Positions 36,601 through 50,927 of a DNA stretch of 64,000 nt are shown in pieces. Every line of letters begins with the position of its first letter. The first letter of the stretch is position 1. The notes under the pieces are model-generated. The model saw only the letters and a list, made by a program, of their open reading frames with translations. It was not told where the DNA came from and did not search any database. Both the position numbers and the translations under genes were made by a program. This stretch comes from Neelides folsomi (Eukaryota; Arthropoda; Collembola; Neelipleona; Neelidae), in contig JAQGBZ010000040.1 of assembly GCA_034687125.1 (NCBI GenBank), positions 124,001-188,000 on the forward strand, written 5' to 3'.

Positions 36601-39600
36601 TGAAGATAGCTCCAACTCAATTTTAACCTTATTTCACTTTACAGATGACGGAAAATGACGTTAAACGAAACGCGACCAAGTCGATTTCCCAAATATATAA
36701 TATTACCTGATCTGATTGATTATTGTTTACTCAAAACGTCACAACTAACAAGGTTTTTAAAATTGGGAAAATAGCAAATATTATATTTATTGGATAGATT
36801 TGACCAGTAAACAGTTTTCCAATGAAACTTCACAAAAAATATATCTGTAGAAATTAATCCTACAATAAATTAATCTTGGAGTTTTCTACAAATTAAAGTT
36901 CATTTATCCTTTTATCAATATTATTTCATACAAGAAAATCAAATATTTGGTTTCATGATAAGAATCATATTGATTTCATATAGTGCTTTTCACTACATAC
37001 TAACAGTGTATTTAATATATTTCTTATATGGTTTGTCTTATATTACTTAAAAATTACTAAAAATTACAAATTTTAAGTATGCATGTAGTATTTGTGAATG
37101 GAAATAATAGGTAAATATTGAAATTGAAGGTAAATTTTGGGTATTTTTCGTGATCGAGAACAAAAGAATTTATGAATGGTTTGGATATCGTGTCATGAAG
37201 ACAAAAAACATTGAGATAATTAGAAGGTTGGCTAATTTAACTTCTGTTTATGTGACGTCAATTACTTGAAGTATAACTTTGTCAGTTTTCACTGTTAGTG
37301 AAATATTTAGAATTTTTTCACATATCTGTATAAATATTTTTTGTTTGCTACTGTAATGAGTATAGGCCTACATGTCAATGTATGCAATTACTGTATTGTT
37401 TTGTTGTGCCTTATGTAAATGTATGTCAGTAATGAAAGTAATAATTATACACTGTTAAGTATTCTTTTACGTAACTAATATATCTAGCATCGTACATAAA
37501 GTTAATGACTATAATGACCTATAAACAAATTAGCTAATGACCTTTAAATATGTCTAGCGTAGTATTTGTTATTGATACTCCAAATAGCGGCCTGGTTAAA
37601 TAGAGCTTGATGTTTTGTCAACACGTGAAATGTCATATTTTATAGGGGTTATTTAAATACCCTCGGCTTTTCACAATGACAATTCTTTTTTCATCTCCAA
37701 CTTGAAGAGAATCAGGAGGAAAGGGAATGAAGAAAATGTTTAAAGTTCAAAGAATAAAATAGCCATGATTTCCCACAGGTGCTTTATTTGTGGACAAATC
37801 ATCTTATCAACCTACTCACATTTAAGAGGCTTTAAAGAAATTGCACATTAGAGACTCTGTTAATGTTAAAAGAGCAAGATTATGTACACAAAAATATTAT
37901 TGTTTGTCAATCATCGACTTCAGCCTTTAAGCTATGAATATAAGTAAAGAAGAACTACATTTGGCTTTTCATCGCTCTCAATCTTTTTGAGTTATTTAAA
38001 AGTTCATGCGATCCTTCACATGGAATATCATATCTTAAAATAATCTAAATTGGCAAAAAATACGAAATCACTAAAACAAATTTTTATCTAACTTACAACA
38101 CAACCCACTTTACCTTTTAGTTAATTTTGTTTAGAAAATTACTTATTTACACTTTATTATAAAAAGAGAATAATTTTCCAAAGAATAACATTGTTCTAAG
38201 TATTATAAAAATTTAAAAGTTTAAAAAATTTAAAAAATTTAAAAAATTATAATCGAAAAAACTTTATTCTAAAGGATTATACATTGATATTTTGAATTGA
38301 AAATAATTGAAATACATATTGGTTTTATTATTATTATTCAATTTATGGAAACTGATATATAATAATAAGTAAGCCAAATGTTGAATTGAAACACATTGTA
38401 TAGAAATTTTCTTCGTAATGCAATTAGCATTATAACTGTATTTATATAGTACATCACTTTTAGTCAATTTAAAAATTTATGTGATGGTTTTAATCAAAAA
38501 ATTTTTTTTATCAGTACCAATCAAGTCAATTGATGCCGGGGGAAGTTTAGCGAAAAGTTTTGGATGAGGTACATGGCCAATTTGGAGTTCCCATTGAGGC
38601 GCCTTTGAATGGATTCAGTTTATTCGGATCTAGCCTGAGATACCGGGAGCAGTGCCTGTATAATAAGGGTAGGAGATTGGATCAGAGTTCGTTCCGTGAC
38701 AATGTGGATGTGTGACTTGAAAAAAGGATGTCGTAGGCAAATTGGAGTGAAGCCAGTGGAGCTCATCGTCTCCTCACTGAAGAAGCCACTCTGCCTCGGA
38801 GCTAGACTCATTTTACATCTACTCAAATCTTCTCCTTCATCTCGTTTTGCGACGCTTCGTACGAGCCAAACGGCCGTCGATGAATATGAGACAATACGCT
38901 GAAATACATATAAAATTCCACAGGGTTCCAGTATGTACTCGTACTCATACATGCTTCTGTATGGGATGTATTAAAGTAATGTGGAGGACATATGTAGACA
39001 TATGTAGTTCTGTGGAAAGCTAAACCATCTGTTTGTTCTTAACTCTACAATCAGGGAGCATAAACACATTTTGGCAAGAAAAAGGCGAAGCTCTTTCCCA
39101 CAAAATGGAATTAAGTGGATGAACTCAATGAGTTTGCTTTAACTGCTTTCACCTTTCAAATTCATTGGACTCGGAATCCCAAGATTTTACCTTCGGTTTA
39201 AATTATCCAATTCGCAAAATAGGATAGAATGAGATCATTGAGAAGATCCAAACCCGTCTTGGAGGATTAAACCCAATGGAATGGAATTTCCACTAAACGT
39301 GGAAATAAAAGAAATGCGGTCGTAAAACAAAGACATCACATGACCACGGCATTCTGCGGAGAATGATACATGGTTTCAGGTATCAGGGCGCATTGATGCA
39401 TCCCAAACCATTTATCTTCCCCTTCTTTCCCTCTATGTGTTTTAAAATAGTGTGGAGGTTTCAACAACCATGTTAAACTGTTAAACACAAGACTGGTATT
39501 TTTGAAGAAAAATGTTTGTTTTTAGCATAATTGTTTTTATATTCAGAGTGACATAATACATGGACCATTTGTTTCAGACTATTTATTTTTTCTGTTTATT

Positions 39601-42600
39601 TAACATTGAAACTATTTAAATCTAAAAGGCAATTAAGACTCAAATAATCATATGATTTTAAGATTACTTGGACCATTTCTTTATTTTATTTCTAGTAGAT
39701 TTTTATATACACTTGAATTTTTTCCTTGTTATTTCTATTTAGAATAAATACTAAAAAGTATGTATAGGTATAATAAATAACATTATGCTATTTGTAATAT
39801 GGATGTTTGAAATCAAGTTATATCTTTGTTGTAATAAATATTCATATGTGGTTAGTGGTTATACAGATATGGATGTATTATCTGACTGTATGTATTATAT
39901 TTTCTTATATTTATAATTTATTTTGTGCAATGAAGCTTAGTTAGTTCGCGTATGACCGACGAGGTTGAACTAAAAGTTTTGAGAGCCTTTTCTCGTTTAT
40001 ACCTCGTTTCTCTTTTCTCATTTTTTCTTAAGACTTTATAGCTCTTTCTAAATTTCTTTACTTCATTGTTGGTTTTTCTTAGCTTTTCTAAATTGAATCT
40101 TCTATCTTAATCTCAAATCCTCTCGGGACCCAGATGAATCTTCCACATATTTCGGGTTCACAATTATCCGCGGTTATAGAAAAAAGTGTTTTGAAAAGGA
40201 ATACCCCTGAGTTTCCTGATTTGTGAATAATGTATGTGTTCGTGAGTGGTACTACGAGGACGAAAAGTATAATGATATGACCAAAGTTTTAACAACTAAA
40301 CCAACTGCTCCAACTCATTTATCTTCTTGACTTTGGTTCTTCCGCAGGAGCTCATAGCTTCAGATTGGAGTCTCGTATATCTAATTAACTTCACCTCATC
40401 CTTTTCTTCCGTAGAAATATTATTCTATCAACGTTCATGTTTATTTTCATTATTTTCATTATTCTTATGATGAATTTCCCCTTCTTTATACGCTTTAAAC
40501 ATGCAGTTGTATCTCAACATTAAACATTATTCTATTGAGCAAACAATGTTTGAATTATTTTAACCAAAATTATATAAATGCTCTTTGCCATTTAAACGCA
40601 CACCTTTGCATTTAGCCAAATTAAGAATAAATCTTTTGAAACTTTATATTTCTATCATGTGCCATTTTAAACAACGTGTCTACAGTTATTAAGTTTCATA
40701 TGTGAAACTGAGTTTTATTATAATCAGATAAAGTTCAACATCATTAATAATGATAAAGTCGTAAATGATTCATCATTATTCTTTCTAACAATAATCAATA
40801 ATAGTCTAATGAACTACATAGGTATATGGTAGGTATTTGCCATTTTGCCATAAATGAACTTGATCCTAACGATTTTAATTAGACATGCAAAACTATACCA
40901 GTTACTTCCGATACTGATTATCAATGTATAGAATTTTGCTTTTATGATGCCTATTAAATTTGGCCCAATTATAATATCAGTTTAACATATACTGACAATT
41001 AGATGAATCATGGTTTGATGTTACTAATAATTTTAAAAATACTTTCTAAATAATCTTTAAATTGGGTAATATTTTCCTAGAACAAATTCAAATACGGGAT
41101 ATAAAATTGTATAGACAAATAAAATAAAGACTGAATAAAATTATTGTAAAGTATATGAAAAATGGAGTGAGTTTACTTTCATTGAAATTCTATTCTCAGA
41201 CCTTTCAATATTAAGACAATTCTGAGAATTTTTTAATTCAGATATAAATATCAATTACTGTTATAGTAAGCTCAGGCATTTTTAATATAAAGTACCCAGC
41301 ACGCGAGTACGTGCATTATGATCATTCATGCATTACTTCTCTCAAGTGCGACGGAAATTTCTCCTACGACGATTGAATATAAATTGGCCTATAACAATTT
41401 GTGACTTTCCTTTAGTTGGCTAAAGTAGTTAAACAGTTATAATTTTTATCGTGGATTAATACTTTTCACATTTCACGTTCTGATCATTATTTGAAAGAGT
41501 ATTTGGAAAATACGAGTACTCGTATTTAAAATATTTAAAAGTTCAAAGTCGAATATTAATTTTTAGTATAAATGGATTATTAATATTAAACTATAATTAT
41601 TATGTAGAATTTATGCATTCCAATTTTCCAATATTAGAAAATGGAAAATGTTGGGGGAGTTTGTTTATTGAAATTTCTGCATGAGTAAACTCATTGTTTT
41701 CCGTATCAATAAATGAGTAAATGAGTGAGTTCTCATCTCCCTATAAAATATGATTTAAAGTTTTGTTCTCACATAACTTTGAGCCAGCATGAAACTTATT
41801 GACTTCGTAGTTTTGTACTTTCTAAAGGAAATTTAATAAACCCTCCGCCTCGAGATGAACTACGTAGTTTCCTGAACTTGATGAAGTTTCTTTTTTGTGT
41901 ATCTCACAAGTTGACAATTCAAAGTCTATTCAGACATTCAAATTACCGATTCCGCCTTTTTCACCAAGAATTTTAAAGGAAATGATATTTATAATAGAAT
42001 ACGTTTAAAAAGATTTCATTCTTACTATAAAACCCAATTTCAATTTCATACTACATAAGATACATAATAAATATATTGATATTATAAGTACAGGTATGCA
42101 TATTTTATTAAATGTAATTAAATAACATTAGCTTAAATTTTTTTACAATCTTTGTAATAAAAATCTTTAACAAATGAAACTCATGGGAAGCATAGATTGC
42201 TAAATATCCGCATTATTAACGGCTCCTTTCTTTTGAGAATGAAAAGAGCCATTGATTAAATGAATTCGAAAGGGCGGAATTGGAAAGAACTCTCTGATTT
42301 TTGCCAATTCTCCACACAAAAGAGAAGAAAACGGTTTCAACAAATCTTCCGTTCTTATCAACCTTCACCAATCTTCCTCATTCTTATCTTAAATGACTTT
42401 CTACTCCCAAATGTGGGTGTTATGTGGCATTCTAAAAACCGTAAAATACATCATTGATAAGTATTTGGTCAATTATTGATTAAATCCAATTTACCATCAT
42501 TAACCACTTAATACCTACTATGGTAAGTAGGAGTTCCTTAATATCACATTTAAAGCCTTTTAATCCTTAATTTAATTAAGGTCGAAATACAAATTGTGCA

Positions 42601-42964
42601 TTTCAATTTGTAATTGAAACCCACAAAGATGAATATTTATTCCTAATTGGGTACTTCACTTTAAGTAAAAAAATCTTTTTGAACTTTTTGAATCTCAATA
42701 CTTTATAAGTAAAAGACTTATAACTTTTAACTTAACTTATAACTGCAAAAGAGATTGAGTAAATAGGGAATCTCATAAATGTCAAATATGAAATATAATG
42801 ATAACATGCGTACTGATATATGAATGAGTATATTAGACATCTAGTTTTATGTATTAAGTTACAATCCCAACAAAGGGAAGGGATGTTTATTGGAGCCATA
42901 CTTTGATAGTTATGGGAAATATGTATGTTATATGAAATGTGTCGTTATTGGTATTTCTGTGTAC
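33618..42964. other. ERG intron splitting the PAS domain (9.35 kb)
   Basis: This long AT-rich intron separates two PAS exons. It contains simple repeats, including (TTTAAAAAA) near 38215-38250. The open frame at 38620-38952 (minus) sits in a small GC-richer patch and could be an unrecognised cassette, but I see no matching splice pair. No transposon ends or RNA genes are recognised. Confidence 0.55.
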
Positions 42965-43189
42965 CGTCTTTTTTATAGTAGAGGATCTCCATGTGTTTTT
43001 CCTCTTCGCCAAGAAGGCTCTGGTGAATTTGAGCCACAACGGTTTGTGATGTGAGTGGGCCGTGTAGGAAGCTGCAAACGGATGGCTTCTGCATTACTTC
43101 AGCACGGCTGAATCCGCTCAGCTTACTGAAGTTGTCACTGCAGTAAATAATCGCCGCTGATTGTGCATTGCTTAGGATGTAGTTGATTT
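42965..43189 (-). CDS. sei: ERG exon: PAS domain core
   Basis: This exon of 225 bases adds AA to the last base of exon 1 (Lys), then 74 codons plus one base. It encodes INYILSNAQSAAIIYCSDNF, SKLSGFSRAEVMQKPSVCSF and LHGPLTSQTVVAQIHQSLL, ending GEEEKHMEILYYKKD. These align with HERG ANARVENCAVIYCNDGF, ELCGYSRAEVMQRPCTCDF and LHGPRTQRRAAAQIAQALL. It is two residues shorter than HERG, in the N-A-R-V-E-N-C-A turn. Acceptor TTATCCAG (AG at 43191-43190); donor GACG|GTACAC (42965/42964), phase 1, as in KCNH2 exon 2. Confidence 0.96.
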
Positions 43190-46100
43190 CTGGATAAATA
43201 CAAGGAAAGATCAAATTACATCGATGCCATTATTAACAAAAGTATTAATTACGGTCTAGACTCACGTCCTTAACTATCTATTTATTCTCATCATGTCACA
43301 CTTATAAATGTGAGACATTGTTTGTTACAAATTGAGTTAATCAACTATCGAATCCTAATATATACCATATACAATTACTGGCATATATCATACTGATACA
43401 CTGTATGTATTATTTATTATGTATATATGGTATATTTGTATGGGAGAAAGTCTCTTAACTCAAACTTTTTTCTTTCAATAAGTTGAGAATAATACGAAGC
43501 AGTAGAAAAATTTGATTAAGGTTTATTTACATTTGAAAGCATTCCTACTACTTTCCACGTGTTATGGGAAAAACATCCAGTATTTTCATATTATTATCTA
43601 ACATTCACGAACGGCCAACATATAAGTATTATAAGCAAGTGGATGTTATGTATAGTATTCATAAGATTGGCATTTCTTTAACACAATTTCTCTGCCCAAG
43701 AAAAGCCTTTCACATTAGAGGGGATTCCGCACCACTTTCTGGTTCGCATAGTTCTCCTTTAAAAGTTTAGGAGTAGAAATCGAAATCCCGATTTTACTTT
43801 TCTATCAATATGGATAAAAAAAATACCGTAGATTTCTCTCCATTTCGTTTTTCAAATTTGAAACTCTTCCGTTACTCAATGTATACTCTAAAATGTGTAT
43901 AAATATTACACATGATAGCATGGGTCTGTAAACCAGAATACTGATTACGATTGCAACAATTCCGCAGTTCACAAGGATAAAAAGTCAGCAGAATTTGTAT
44001 TCATAAATATTGAATCTCCTTCCTTTTCGACAATATACTCTTCAACGTGCGTCATGGGGCTGATTTGAGTACAAATGACTTCTGGGTATAAAATATTTTT
44101 ATAGAGAGTGGTAAAGCACTTCCTAAAAGGTTCCTTTCATTTTACGATTTAAGGCCTTATAGTCGCCATATAATAAAATTCCTTTGAGGTAATACGTTAA
44201 TAATCATAATTTAATACACACCATCTTACCAATGTTTATATCTTAATTAGAAAAACTATATTAACTATATTTTAATATATCTGTCTCATAACTCTCATAC
44301 CTTGCAATTATACATAAAATATATGATATGTTATGTATTAGTATATTGAAAATAATGCAATTTGTAGTTATGTTTTATGAACGTCTTTATTAATTTATAT
44401 CTCTACAAAACCATTTTATCAAAATTACGACTATTGGATTATTTTCATTTTACGATAGATATGACATAAATATAAAACAACGTTATACATATCTGTATTT
44501 TATATTAAATAACGTGATTTACTTTAATCAAAGTTTACTCATTTTATTATTATTTCATTAATGTAATTAATTATTAGTTTTATTAGAATTACTACAGGAA
44601 AAGAAATAGCGGTGATTGGAGGAAAAAGGTTCAACCAAGCGTGTCCGTGTAGCAATTTGTATGATTTTGTATGTGTAGCATGGCATAAATTTTCTCGTTT
44701 GATCTTTCACGCTGCTTTACAACACAAACAGAACGTTGACAAACTGGGAAACAAGAGGAATTATTAATGAAAGTGAAGGCGACAGTTGACGCACCTCGTT
44801 TCATCAAAATTCATTTGTGTAAAGAATTTTAACCTTAAAAGCTTTCCCATCTTTCCCTCAGCGGATCAACCAATGTGAGCGAAAGCTGAGTGAAGAGAAC
44901 AAGACTAATGCAGCTAAACTTACTCGCCCATCAACTACCATAGGTAATCTTTTAGTTTTACATTCTATTAACTTCATTTTTAGCCAAAATCACTTAGCTT
45001 CCTTTCCCATAATGAAATTTTTTAAGCTTAAATGATGAATGACGTACACCATTTTTTTAAAGTGGTTTACCACATGGTTATATGTTTACATAAGAATTTA
45101 CTTATTAGTTTTCTAGCTCAAAATGAAAATACTATCCAACACATTCTTCTATTATAAACATTAATTATCTATCATTAAAAAATTTAAGTAATTGATATTA
45201 ATGTTTATTTAATAGATATTAAAATGTTTGTTTATGGATTTTTCAATCAAATCATAATTTGACAGTAATTTCTTATTTATGAAACTCCGAACAGCAAATA
45301 ATTTAAAATTCAAATATTTAACATATTTACATATATTTATACAGAAATATTTCTAGCGATGTTATTAATATGAAAAATAATGTTTTATTTTAATTATTAA
45401 ATACAAAAGATGTTTTCTTACACTTTCACTGGAGTAAATCGGAGTCAAGGACTAAAGTTTAACTAAAACTTTTCCTTTGTTTGTTTTAAGGAAAGAAGTA
45501 AACTTTGATGAAAAAAATTAAAAAATTAATTCAAGTTTTCCTTATTTATTCAAGTGTTTTAATAAGGGAAAAATCGTTAAAATAAAGAAATCATGAAGAT
45601 CAAAAGAAAGAAACTCACAAGAGGCCCAAAGGAAAAAGGAAAAGTGTAGTACAGAGTGAGACTTTTATTTAGATTCTCCTTTGTTCTCTTTTTATCTCTC
45701 CATCTAATTGTGATCAATTAGAATTAACAAGATAAGGAAGCAATTAATCTCATTTAAGACAAATTGAGCAAAAAACTAATCTTTTATTCCTATAATTAAT
45801 GAGATTTTTATTGGTCACTTAAATAAGAAGTTAAAATGGGTGGGCTGAGCGAGTTGGATTAAATTGGATAAAAGGAGTCAAATTCTTAACTTTCTCTTTT
45901 TCCCCTTTGACTCGCCCTGAGTTTCTTTTTACCATCCAGAAAAGATCTGGAGCTGACAATGAGTTTTTTATATTCGCTTTAACCACTTTGTTAATGTCAA
46001 GTTTCTTATACAAATGAGATAAACTACATATAAAGTTATACCTGGATACATCACTGTATATCGATGTACATCGATGTGTGGGATAAACGCATTTTCTCCC

Positions 46101-46612
46101 ACACTTAACATCCAAATAAAAAAATGTCTCACCATCTTACCAATAAATACATCTACTACATACTACTACTTACTATTGTAGTACATAACTATACATGTTC
46201 TGTATACTATATTTATTGTTCCTTAAACTTTATTTATTACATCTATCCGTTTTTTTACATCTTCAACTTCAATATAAATTATTATTTAAGACAATTCCTT
46301 GCCCTTTGATTGGCCTTGATAGTGAATTTATAGCATGGGTAGTTTCATTGTTGGTTCATTCCTACTTCATAAAATAGTACAAGGATTAAATACCGGTCAT
46401 AAATTTTGTATCAAGTAAAATAGAATATTTAACTAGCGTATAATAGCATAGTAAGCCTCGAGCTAGAATGAATGCAGTCTGGGAGGATTCTCTTTACAGA
46501 GTATAAGTAAGTACATTAAGGTTTGAATGCACTCTCGCTTCATTTCAATTAAAACAAGAGATAAAGAGCAATGAAACTCGGAATCCCCGAGCATGGAATT
46601 TCAGGAACTTAC
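43190..46612. other. ERG intron 1 (3.4 kb)
   Basis: AT-rich with no coding sequence recognised. It lies between the PAS-cap exon and the PAS core exon, the same place and phase (1) as KCNH2 intron 1. Confidence 0.7.
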
Positions 46613-46688
46613 TCTGGCTGTCGAATTTTCGTATTACGGACTCAATGAGCGAGTGCTGGGGAGCAACATGACCTTTGCGAATAGGCAT
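46613..46688 (-). CDS. sei: ERG exon 1: start codon and PAS cap
   Basis: ATG at 46688-46686 (GGAAAATGC, A at -3) opens MPIRKGHVAPQHSLIESV followed by IRKFDSQ. This is the PAS-cap segment of ERG1a channels (HERG MPVRRGHVAPQNTFLDTI). It ends at donor CAGA|GTAAGT (46613/46612) after 76 bases, exactly the length and phase of KCNH2 coding exon 1. The flexible cap inserts near the gating machinery and controls slow deactivation in HERG; its basic residues (Arg4, Lys5 here) are kept. It is too short to appear as an open frame on its own. Confidence 0.95.
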
Positions 46689-49600
46689 TTTCCTCAGTTT
46701 CTCGTTCCGAGCTGTGTCCGGGTCTTTCTTTTATTCACTTATGAAGGGGAGGAACGAAGTCGTTGTTGAGGGGAGGCTCGATGAAATTTGGGACCAAAGG
46801 GCTGAGCTCGCACCAACCGCTACAACTTTCCCTAAGGCCCGAACAGTCGAAGAACATCATATTGAGCCAAATTTATATAACACCGATGCAGAACTTCCTT
46901 TTGAGCCCCGAGAGTCAATTGTCTCTTTTTTGACCATAATAAGGAATCCGCAGACCCGTGAAGGTTGTCGCAAGAACCCCAATTGTCTCTAGAGGTAGGA
47001 TCTGTAATATTGCTTATTACCACAGCATTCATCGATCCTCAGGTCAAAATGAGTAAAATCACATCCACTATATACGAGAATTACTATAAATACAAAGATC
47101 CTTATTAGCACATGGTTTACAAATTATTAGTTCATTCTTAGAATTTTTTTTCTTATTCTTAGTATTTCCACAAAGTTCAGTTTTTTGATTTTTTGATATC
47201 ACTCCCTTCACACCTTGTAGACGTAATAAACCTCACATTATAGGACCACCCGGTATGGTCATAATTTGTCGGTCGAGGGGAATTGTGGGATGATGTTGGG
47301 AGGAATAGTGTATAATAATGATATGGTCTTGGACTCTTGAGTTTTACGGGGTATATATTTCAGTCCCGGATTGAGTTCTTGGATTTACCCCCATTGGGAA
47401 GTCACTCGGGGAAAATTGTGGTGAGGGCCCTGAGGAGAATGAAGAGATTCTTCGCCTTGCTTCTTCCTGTATTCCTTCCTTTCTTATTTCCATGTAAGAT
47501 TGAGGTAGAGCCAGCGCAGAGCCCCCAGCTTCTTCCCAACAACACTGAACCAATCTTGTAGTCTGAGCTGGTGTTAATAACGACTTGGGAATGCATCATC
47601 ATAATTATGAGCGCTATTAGGAAGAAGCCGAGCTTTCAAAAATGACTAACTTCACTATTGTCTGTTCCTTCACCTGATGTAATAATACCAAGTAGAAGTA
47701 TATTACATGTAGACTCATCATTCCACATCAATCGTCATCTGTATTAGAAAGCTAATTTCTAAATAGCTCGTCTTTATTTTTAGAGATATGGGGGCTCAAA
47801 ATGGGAGCTGTTGCTATTTCGTCTCATTTTATCCTTCCAAAACTCTCGTCAAGAAATTCAAAGAACCTCCGCATTTCTCGCCTTCATTTCCCAGCTTTGT
47901 TCAGTCGAGGGCGAATTGAGGGAACGTCACTTGGATGAGAAGAATGGACGAGAAAAAGGGAACCATGGGAAGAAAACGGCGAGGAAGGAACTTGGAGTGA
48001 GAGAATATCAACCGTGAGTTCCGTCTTGTTACAAGTCACATTTTCTTAAAGTTAGAGTCTCTTGATCCCGGCTCCATTTCATTAATCTTTGAGGGTGAGG
48101 GAGAAGAAGTTGCGGCTGAGTCGGGCAAGAAGCAACAGACCTCGGCAACCCGCGACTCTGAGACTTAAAACTTCACATCGAGATATGAGGTAGGAAGGAA
48201 TGGAACTCGATCAGAAAAATAGCATGAGGCCATTCCCTCTTGTGAACATTGCTACGCTCCGAACCTCATCTCTTTATAGTCCCGCCTCGGACTTCTCCCG
48301 AGCCAAGTTGGATATGAGAAAGCATTTTTAAATCACTTCTATCCGACTCCCACAATATGTACAATATGTAGTCAGCCCTTTGGTTCTATTTATTTCATGA
48401 CGACTGGGGTGAGATGGTTTTAGATTCTATCAACTTATTTTTTATTTACATTTCCAGGTCTCCGGCGTTTACCGCCCAAGAAAAAAAAGATATCACAATG
48501 GATAGATGAGAAAAAGTATTTTTCGGCTACATAAAACAAAAGAATGACCAAACCCACCGTCTACCGGCTCCATAAATAAGGCAATACATTCTAATTGTAA
48601 AGGTTAATTTGGTTGAGATCTGGAAGTGATTGAGAAGAATCACTTTCCAAAGGTTCCAAAGGTTTAATTCCGCTCCTGCACGCCCTCAATTCATCTCTTG
48701 ATGTAATTGAGGGTGGTCAATATTTAATCCGCTCTCTAATCTCGCCCTAATTCAATAGAACAGGAAATTGTTTAAATGGGAAATGAAGAACAAGGGTTCT
48801 TTATTCGGTTCAAGTTTGGTGGACTCAAGACGCCCGAGGAATCCCAAACAACATTCTTTTCTTATTCAGATGAACAGGCACTTGGAGAACTCTGAGAAAT
48901 TAGATTGAAAAACTTGGTATAATTTTTCTTCTTTTTTCAAAACCGACCTGCGTTTGCGAATCTTCCTAATAGATCCAATCTATTCAATTTTTAAATGCAC
49001 TTCCAGGATTTGCACGGGAAAATGAAATGAGGAATTGATGTTTTCTGGGGCTCTAAGTAAGTACAATCAACGTGGTGACGCGAAGAGAGAAATGGAACGT
49101 GATGTGTCCCGGCCAGATCCCCGAGCATTACTGACTCAGCTACTCCACGGTGGTTTATTCCGTTCCGGGAACGAGGAGCAGGCGGAATCTAATATAGGTA
49201 GACACGAAAGGAGAGAGACACGGGCTTCTTCCGAGTTCAACCTCACCCCGAACGGGAGTGAGGGAGCAAATCCGGAGCCAACCTCCTCCCTTATAACGTT
49301 CCATCTCCTTCGAGTAGTAAAGGCACTTTGCGTAAAAGAACCCGAGGATGTGGGAGAAGCCCGAAACCTCCCCCTCGGCTCTTTACCCAAAGAATGAGTA
49401 AATGACCCTCTTTCCTCACACTTTCCTCTTCCAAACAGATGAGAAAGACGTGTGTCGCACCTCCTCCGCAATTCCAAACTTTATGCTCCAGCTCCACCAC
49501 ACACGGCGGAAAAGACAAAGCCCCAACAGACTTCTCATTGCTCCTCAGACACCTTCATCTCGAACAAAAATCTCATCATAATACAAGAAAAATCTCAACC

Positions 49601-50927
49601 ATTCAAAGTCCTCTTTCTCTTTATTGTCTCTCGCTCTCTCTCCACAATTTCACTTTCTTTTATCTTGATTTGAGAAACTAAAAATCCAACTACCACTATA
49701 TCCCATATATACTATATATTATTCCATATAAAAAAACCCTTCTTTACATTTACTAATACTATGCATAAAATGCTATGTAAGTATGTAACTACATATGGTG
49801 CATATATACTCTATATTTTTTACTATACATAATTATACTTCTTGTATACCATACTTACTTATTATGCTACATACTGTATGTTACTTATTGTAGTACCATA
49901 TGTATAAGTATGGTGCTTGTATTAGCGGATACATTTCTATTTTATGTTTGTATATAAAATGGTCCTTATTCAACATGCATTCAAGTTGTCATTATAACTT
50001 TTTATAACACTTCCGTAATCGTAATCTTTAAACTTATGTACCATTGGCACTTTGCATAATATGTGCTTTCATTCAACACATGCACAGATACATGAACCGT
50101 GGTAGTGTCAGTTGAGTATTAGTGTGTTTGGAACATAAATTTACTTGATTTCCTTATCTTACATATTGCTTCTACTACAGAGAATATATTATACCAATAT
50201 ACCATACAATGTATATTACAAAAAGGTATATGTATTTATGTATGGTAAATATATCAAATATTAATTTATCGTACTATAAGCTTTGGACTCCGAGACTCCC
50301 TCACCTACTTTTTAAACCTTATTTTTTTCTTAAATGCATTTGTGTACTTTAGAGCTCACTCATCTAGGACATGCACATCAAATGCAACAAAGTTTGATAA
50401 AGACATTATAAATAAACTTGAGTTTAGCTATTCTTAACACATGATATCTTTTTACTATACATACCGATATATTACTAATAATCATAAGTTTGTTTGCAAT
50501 CTATGCTAATTTAATTTAATCTTTATTAACCTAAAATATCTGATGTACGAGGGATTTTATGAAATGAAATGATAAAAGGAAATTAATATTGACCTTGAAT
50601 AATATTTTTATTTATCATAATATTGGAATAAATGAATAATATATTTGTATTATGAAATGGCACAATAGAAAATGTTTGACACTTACACACATAAATATTT
50701 TCAGACAAGTATGAAGTAAATACATAATAATGAGTATAATAATATAATAAGTAAATGTATTGTGATTATCTTCAAGCGTACCCTGCATATATCAATTTTA
50801 CTTCAACTCTTTGAATCGCGCAACAATGTCTCTGAGCTACAGCGTATTCTGGATTCATTCGTATCGTACATCAATAATAAATACATTTTTAGTTAGTTTT
50901 CTTTTGTAAGCAATTGAGATTGAGCGT
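46689..50927. other. Intergenic region, probable ERG main promoter
   Basis: 4.2 kb with no gene I can support. GC-richer patches at about 46690-47000, 47340-47560, 47810-48300 and 49035-49560 lie upstream, in transcript sense, of ERG exon 1. They are candidates for the promoter and non-coding leader exons of the PAS-containing isoform. Open frames on both strands at 49035-49480 overlap each other and match nothing I know. The right end (about 50500-50927) should be the 3' untranslated region of the two-helix protein. An AATAAA reads on the minus strand near 50608-50613. Confidence 0.45.

Larger units (their letters stand above)
143..46688 (-). other. sei: ERG-type K+ channel gene, 5' half (gene span)
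   Basis: This is the span of one minus-strand gene, built from nine exons in the PAS-containing path plus two to three alternative N-terminal exons. Exon phases connect throughout: 76, 225, 150, 370, about 200, 176, 69, 244 and 188 bases. The encoded protein follows human KCNH2 (HERG): N-terminal PAS cap, PAS domain, long variable linker, then S1, S2 and S3. ERG channels are plasma-membrane tetramers that conduct potassium and repolarise excitable cells; Drosophila seizure is the insect member. S4, pore loop (GFG motif), S5-S6, C-linker and cyclic-nucleotide-binding homology domain are off the left edge, so the gene is truncated by the window and not broken. The symbol is a family-level call. 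An ERG2/ERG3-style paralogue cannot be excluded, but invertebrates usually have one. Confidence 0.93.

Noticed and set aside
38620-38952. 110-codon minus-strand frame between ERG PAS exons
   Set aside because: ERG exons 2 and 3 join directly in phase as in KCNH2, and no pair of splice sites would insert this block in frame convincingly.
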